Shown here: positions 5,345 through 8,319 of the stretch, one piece after another
Numbering within the stretch: the first letter of the stretch is position 1
Layout of the letters: each line of letters starts with the position of its first letter
Assembly (NCBI GenBank): GCA_036744635.1
Contig: DAIOHQ010000220.1
Span: 1-8,319, forward strand
DNA length: 8,319 bases
Source of the DNA: DAIOHQ01 sp036744635
GTDB taxonomy: Bacteria; Planctomycetota; Phycisphaerae; Tepidisphaerales; Tepidisphaeraceae
Reading direction: 5' to 3'
Program-made: the position numbers and the translations under genes
The notes under the pieces: generated by a model
What the model was told of the DNA's origin: nothing
Database searches by the model: none
Seen by the model: the letters and a program-made list of their open reading frames with translations, nothing else

Positions 5345-7402
5345 TCAACCCGCATTCTCCTGCCTCAGAAGCATCCCCTCCTGCAGTTCCTGCACCGGCG
5401 CGGCCGCCGGCGCCGGCGACTTCTTCTTCTCGTCCGTCTGCTTCTCAATCGCCTTCATGACGCCGTCGATCCGCTGCTGGCCTTCGGCTGACTGCGCCGG
5501 CCGCAGCTCCTTGAGCATGCCGATTACCACCGATCCCATCGCCGTCAGTTGCGATTCCGCCTGCTCGCGCACCTTGGCATCCTCGGCGTTCAAATCCTTC
5601 ACGATCGACTTGATCTTCTCGGCCACCACCGCTGACGGCGCCGGCCGCGGATTGGAATAATCCGCCACCAGCGCCACCGGCACTTTCATCGCCACGCCGC
5701 TGCTCAGGTGGCATTCCAAATCCTGCTCCTGCAACTGCCCGCTGACGGTGGTGTCATCCCACAGCGACACCTGCACGTCCAGCGACGATCCCTTGGCGGT
5801 GTGCGACAGCTTCTTGATCTCCGCGGCGTTCAGCGAAATCGTGTCAAACGCCGTGTCCAGCTTCAGTTTCCCCTCCAGCTTGCCGATCAGATGGTCCTGA
5901 TTCTGCAACTCCAGCACCGGCGTCGTCTCATCTTCCTCTTCCACCTTCCCCGCGAGCTGCAGCCGGCCGATGCTGCTGGCCGGGAATTTTACGGTGGTTT
6001 CCTTCGTCCCACCCGTCAGCTTCATCTCAAACTCGGTCGCATTCACCAGCCCCGCGAACTTGCTGCCATCCGTGAGATGAATCTCGTGTACGCCATGCTC
6101 ATCGCTCTGAAACAGGATGGCCGCGATCGCCGCCGGCTTGATCTTCAGCACGCCGTAGCGTGTGGAAATGTCGATCGGATCGGCCGGCATCTCGACGCCC
6201 ACGCGGTCGCCGCTGCGCATCAGCACCAGCGGCTTGTCGAACACCCACTCTTCAGGCTCGCCGCTCCGCTTGCGGTATCCCATGCGCACGATCTGCCCCA
6301 GCGGGATGTCCGTCACCTGGCCGCTCGACAGCTCCAGCTTGATCGATTCCTTCTGCAGCTTTCCGCCGAAAATCTGGCCATCGGAGGTGACGACAAGCTG
6401 CCGCGGCTTGAAGTCCCCCACGTTGATCATGCTGATCACCCGATCCACCGGCAGCTCGACTGCGCCGTAGAAAGTGTCGAGCTTGAATGTCGTTTCTTTC
6501 AGGTTTCCCTTGTACTGGTCCCCGCTGCGCAGCTCGACGATGTCGAACACATCGCCGCGCAAAATTTCGTAGTCGCCGATGAAATTCTGCCCGCCGGCGA
6601 AGTTGACGATGATCTTCCGCAGCGCCGGCGGCACCGATTGCATCAGTTTCGAGTCCTTCAGCGACTTCACCCACTTCTCGCCGGAATCCACGGTTGCGCT
6701 CATCCCGTGCAGGTGCATCAAAGCCACTTCCTTGCCGGCCGGGATGTTCACCTGGATGCTCGCCTGCACGTAGCTGTTGCCCTGCGGGCAGTTGATGGCC
6801 GGCACCGTCTTGGAATTCTTGCCGCCATACACTTCCACCGCACAGCGCCCGCCCTGGATCGGCGTCTGCGCCACCCAGCCCAGGTTCTGATCCTTCTTCT
6901 TCGGGTCACTCACCATGGTCGAGGCATTGATCCCGTAATTGAAGTTCGACTGCACCATCAACTGCACGTTCTGATCCTGGTTCTGCGTGTTCTTGAAGAC
7001 GTCGATGTAGCGCACATATCCATCCTCCTTGTTGATCAGCACCCGCCGGGTGACCGTGATGTTGTTGGCGTTCATCCCCTCGAACACCACCTCGCCGGTT
7101 TTCTCATCGATGCGCGCCTGGTTGCGGTTGTTCTGCGGCTGATTGCCGTTCACCATGATGGTGGCGCCCTGGCTGTAAAAATTGTTGCCGTTCTGCTGCT
7201 CCTGCAGCATCCCGTTCGGGTTGATCATCCAGTTCACCCCGGCCGTGTCCTGCTGCTGATACGGCAGGTTGATCTGCCCGCCCTGCACCCCTTGTGCCGC
7301 CGGGCGGGCAAATAGAGCGTGCTTCCAACCGAACGTCCAAACGTCCAATACCGCCAGCGAAATCACGGCCGCCACCATTGCCATCCGATGTGTGCGAGTC
7401 AT
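5345..7402 (-). CDS. Secreted six-repeat protein B (paralogue of the adjacent downstream gene), 685 aa
   Basis: ATG 7402 is chosen because AGGAG lies 8 nt upstream; the earlier in-frame GTG at 7411 overlaps that site. Residues 1-35 are a signal peptide or anchor (basic MTRTHR, hydrophobic MAMVAAVISLAVLDVW). Residues about 45-240 correspond to the N-terminal domain of its paralogue (AGVNWMINPNG, NNITVTRRVLINKEDGYVRY, VNIPAGKEVALMHLHG). This half is rich in Asn and Gln. Six repeats follow at about 290-585 (SGDQYKG, SDGQIFGG, SGDRVGVE, TDGSKFAG, NQDHLIG, WDDTTVSG), usually with LP/IP..I after each. Residues 593-655 are a helical HEAT-like segment (DAKVREQAESQLTAMG), then a Lys/Pro/Ala-rich tail with no Ca-binding motif. 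The GD..G repeats suggest small SH3/Sm-like barrels or a beta-solenoid; this is inference. It is the likely first gene of a two-gene unit with the gene 3125-5212. Function unknown. Confidence 0.93.
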   Translation of the reverse strand: MTRTHRMAMVAAVISLAVLDVWTFGWKHALFARPAAQGVQGGQINLPYQQQDTAGVNWMINPNGMLQEQQNGNNFYSQGATIMVNGNQPQNNRNQARIDEKTGEVVFEGMNANNITVTRRVLINKEDGYVRYIDVFKNTQNQDQNVQLMVQSNFNYGINASTMVSDPKKKDQNLGWVAQTPIQGGRCAVEVYGGKNSKTVPAINCPQGNSYVQASIQVNIPAGKEVALMHLHGMSATVDSGEKWVKSLKDSKLMQSVPPALRKIIVNFAGGQNFIGDYEILRGDVFDIVELRSGDQYKGNLKETTFKLDTFYGAVELPVDRVISMINVGDFKPRQLVVTSDGQIFGGKLQKESIKLELSSGQVTDIPLGQIVRMGYRKRSGEPEEWVFDKPLVLMRSGDRVGVEMPADPIDISTRYGVLKIKPAAIAAILFQSDEHGVHEIHLTDGSKFAGLVNATEFEMKLTGGTKETTVKFPASSIGRLQLAGKVEEEDETTPVLELQNQDHLIGKLEGKLKLDTAFDTISLNAAEIKKLSHTAKGSSLDVQVSLWDDTTVSGQLQEQDLECHLSSGVAMKVPVALVADYSNPRPAPSAVVAEKIKSIVKDLNAEDAKVREQAESQLTAMGSVVIGMLKELRPAQSAEGQQRIDGVMKAIEKQTDEKKKSPAPAAAPVQELQEGMLLRQENAG

Positions 7403-7410
7403 AGCTGTCA

Positions 7411-7416
7411 CTCCTG
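7411..7416 (-). promoter_or_regulatory. Shine-Dalgarno CAGGAG of secreted protein B
   Basis: CAGGAG is followed by TGACAGCT (8 nt) and ATG at 7402 on the minus strand. It rules out the in-frame GTG at 7411, which shares its last G. Confidence 0.8.
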
Positions 7417-7428
7417 TATCACGCTGCG

Positions 7429-7477
7429 GAAGTCAGGCGCCAGAAGCTGGAAGATCCCCCCACTTCTGACTTCTAAC
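7429..7477. repeat. Degraded heptad array, two opposing halves
   Basis: The left part (7429-7456) reads as heptads GAAGTCA, GGCGCCA, GAAGCTG, GAAGATC. The right part (7464-7477) is the reverse-complement type, TTCTGAC TTCTAAC. GAAGTCAG (7429-7436) and CTGACTTC (7466-7473) form an 8-bp inverted repeat with a 29-nt loop. The region lies just upstream of the ribosome binding site of the 5345-7402 gene, so it would sit in its leader or promoter. Confidence 0.6.
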
Positions 7478-7599
7478 TTTGCTCTGCTGAAATCCCCGAA
7501 GCGCTTCCGCTCTTACCCCATCTCCCGGTACTCCGGGAGAGGGTTGGGGTGAGGGTTCTGCGGCGTGCCCCAGAGGATTTCAGCAGAGCATTCTAACTT
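7471..7599. mobile_element. MITE-like element (7480-7590) with 9-bp flanking direct repeat
   Basis: The core of 111 bp has perfect 16-bp terminal inverted repeats, TGCTCTGCTGAAATCC at 7480-7495 and its complement at 7575-7590. It is bounded on both sides by TTCTAACTT (7471-7479 and 7591-7599). Inside are a 10-bp palindrome GAAGCGCTTC (7498-7507) and a strong hairpin, TCTCCCGG TACT CCGGGAGA (7521-7540), extended by ACCCCA (7515-7520) pairing with TGGGGT (7545-7550). It has no coding capacity, so a transposase would have to act in trans. It sits in the gap between the SDR gene and the promoter region of the 5345-7402 gene. Confidence 0.7.
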
Positions 7600-7646
7600 C
7601 TGACTTCTAATTTCTGCATTCATCATTCATCATTTCGCATTCATCA
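7591..7646. repeat. Heptanucleotide array changing unit from TTCTGAC to TTCATCA in phase
   Basis: Eight heptads in one unbroken 7-nt register: TTCTAAC, TTCTGAC, TTCTAAT, TTCTGCA, TTCATCA, TTCATCA, TTTCGCA, TTCATCA. The first units are the reverse complement of the 320-378 type; the last are a distinct type. The remainder of the gap to the SDR stop (7647-7713) shows no gene and no convincing terminator. Confidence 0.85.
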
Positions 7647-7713
7647 ATTCTCTTTAGCTTAGATGCGCCGCGACACCGCATGTTTCGCCCTGTCTACCAA
7701 ACTCTCGCCCCGA

Positions 7714-8319
7714 TCACACCACCTTGTGCAGATAAATCACCTCGCCGCTGGTATATCGCATCGTCCCGCCAACACACTCCCCCACCACCCGTGCCACATC
7801 CTCCGGCGAAAGCGTATTGGCCTCGGGATACTGCTCCTTGCTGAGAATCGACCGGAACATCGCCGTTTCCGTGGCCGCCGGCGCGATCGCATGGACGCGC
7901 ACGCCGATCTTCTGCCCCTCCCGCGCCGCCGCCAGCGTAAACAGATTCAGCCCCGCCTTGGCCGCCCCATACCCCGCGAACCCATCGAAAGGATTCCTGG
8001 CCGCCGCCGACGAAATATTCACCACCACCCCACCCCCCTGCCGCCGAAACGTCCCCCACAGCGCCTTGCAGAAGTAAAATGCGGCCGACAGATTCGTATC
8101 GAGCACCGCCCGCCATTCCTCCAGCGTCATCTCCTCAATCGACCGCACCGGCGCGTACCCCGCGTTGTTCACCAGCGCATCCACCCGCCCGAATTTCGCC
8201 AGCGCCCCTTCCACCACCCTCGCCACATCGCCTGCGCGCGACACATCCGCCGCGATCACCAGCGCCTCGCGTCCGCCATGCATCTCTCGTGTCTCCAAAA
8301 GCGGCTTATCCCCCCGCCC
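7714..8319 (-). CDS. SDR-family oxidoreductase, 3-oxoacyl-ACP-reductase-like, N-terminus outside window
   Basis: This is a short-chain dehydrogenase/reductase, a cytoplasmic NAD(P)H-dependent enzyme. The frame is open to the right edge, giving 201 visible residues. Comparing tetrad positions with E. coli FabG, about 34 residues are missing, including the TGxxxGxG cofactor loop. Visible landmarks: ADVS (24-27), NNAG (51-54), catalytic Asn76, Ser104, Tyr117 and Lys121 in YGAAK, then IAPAATET (145-152) and a C-terminal SGEVIYLHKVV. The usual PG after the fifth strand is PA here. Substrate cannot be assigned; a FabG-like or generic SDR role is equally possible. It is codirectional with the secreted pair but separated by about 310 bp of repeats, so cotranscription is doubtful. 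Confidence 0.95.
   Translation of the reverse strand, partial: GRGDKPLLETREMHGGREALVIAADVSRAGDVARVVEGALAKFGRVDALVNNAGYAPVRSIEEMTLEEWRAVLDTNLSAAFYFCKALWGTFRRQGGGVVVNISSAAARNPFDGFAGYGAAKAGLNLFTLAAAREGQKIGVRVHAIAPAATETAMFRSILSKEQYPEANTLSPEDVARVVGECVGGTMRYTSGEVIYLHKVV

Noticed and set aside
5708..7315. 535-codon open frame antisense to secreted protein B
   Set aside because: Composition dominated by His, Leu, Arg and Val with no motif; shadow of the paralogue gene.
7411..7411. GTG start for secreted protein B
   Set aside because: It overlaps the Shine-Dalgarno that serves the ATG at 7402.

Overview
The window is high-GC bacterial DNA and reads like a planctomycete (Planctomycetota) chromosome. 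That assignment is inference. It rests on the intergenic repeats (palindromes built on GCACGGGTT, whose translation gives TGFQPV-type peptides, and heptanucleotide tandem arrays), on an ABC-2 permease opening with an NP..-KELR segment, and on secreted proteins that end in a HEAT-like helical tail or a DGDGDG tail. No rRNA, tRNA or CRISPR array is visible.

Layout, left to right. Bases 1-285 (+) are the C-terminal end of an unidentified beta-rich protein. Two heptanucleotide arrays follow (320-378 and 424-458). The second runs into the stop codon of a convergent 128-residue gene (456-842, -). A 25-bp inverted-repeat element (949-1042) lies in the divergent gap before a two-domain ABC-2 type permease (1108-2985, +). 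A long imperfect hairpin (3012-3090) separates the permease from two convergent, tandem, paralogous secreted proteins (3125-5212 and 5345-7402, both -). Upstream of them, a gap of about 310 bp is filled with heptad arrays interrupted by a 111-bp MITE-like element. An SDR oxidoreductase (7714-8319, -) runs off the right edge.

The centre of the window is the paralogous pair. Each has a signal peptide, an N-terminal domain probably of beta-sandwich type, six consecutive repeats of about 40 residues with a GD...G...IP...I pattern, and a short helical C-terminus. They probably form one transcription unit read from the 5345-7402 gene into the 3125-5212 gene. No ATPase for the permease lies inside the window.

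The most striking non-coding signals are two. One is a 36-bp near-perfect hairpin at the start of the 3125-5212 gene whose 9-nt loop holds an ATG at its centre. The other is a MITE-like element with perfect 16-bp terminal inverted repeats and a 9-bp direct repeat; deleting the element and one repeat copy restores an in-phase heptad array.
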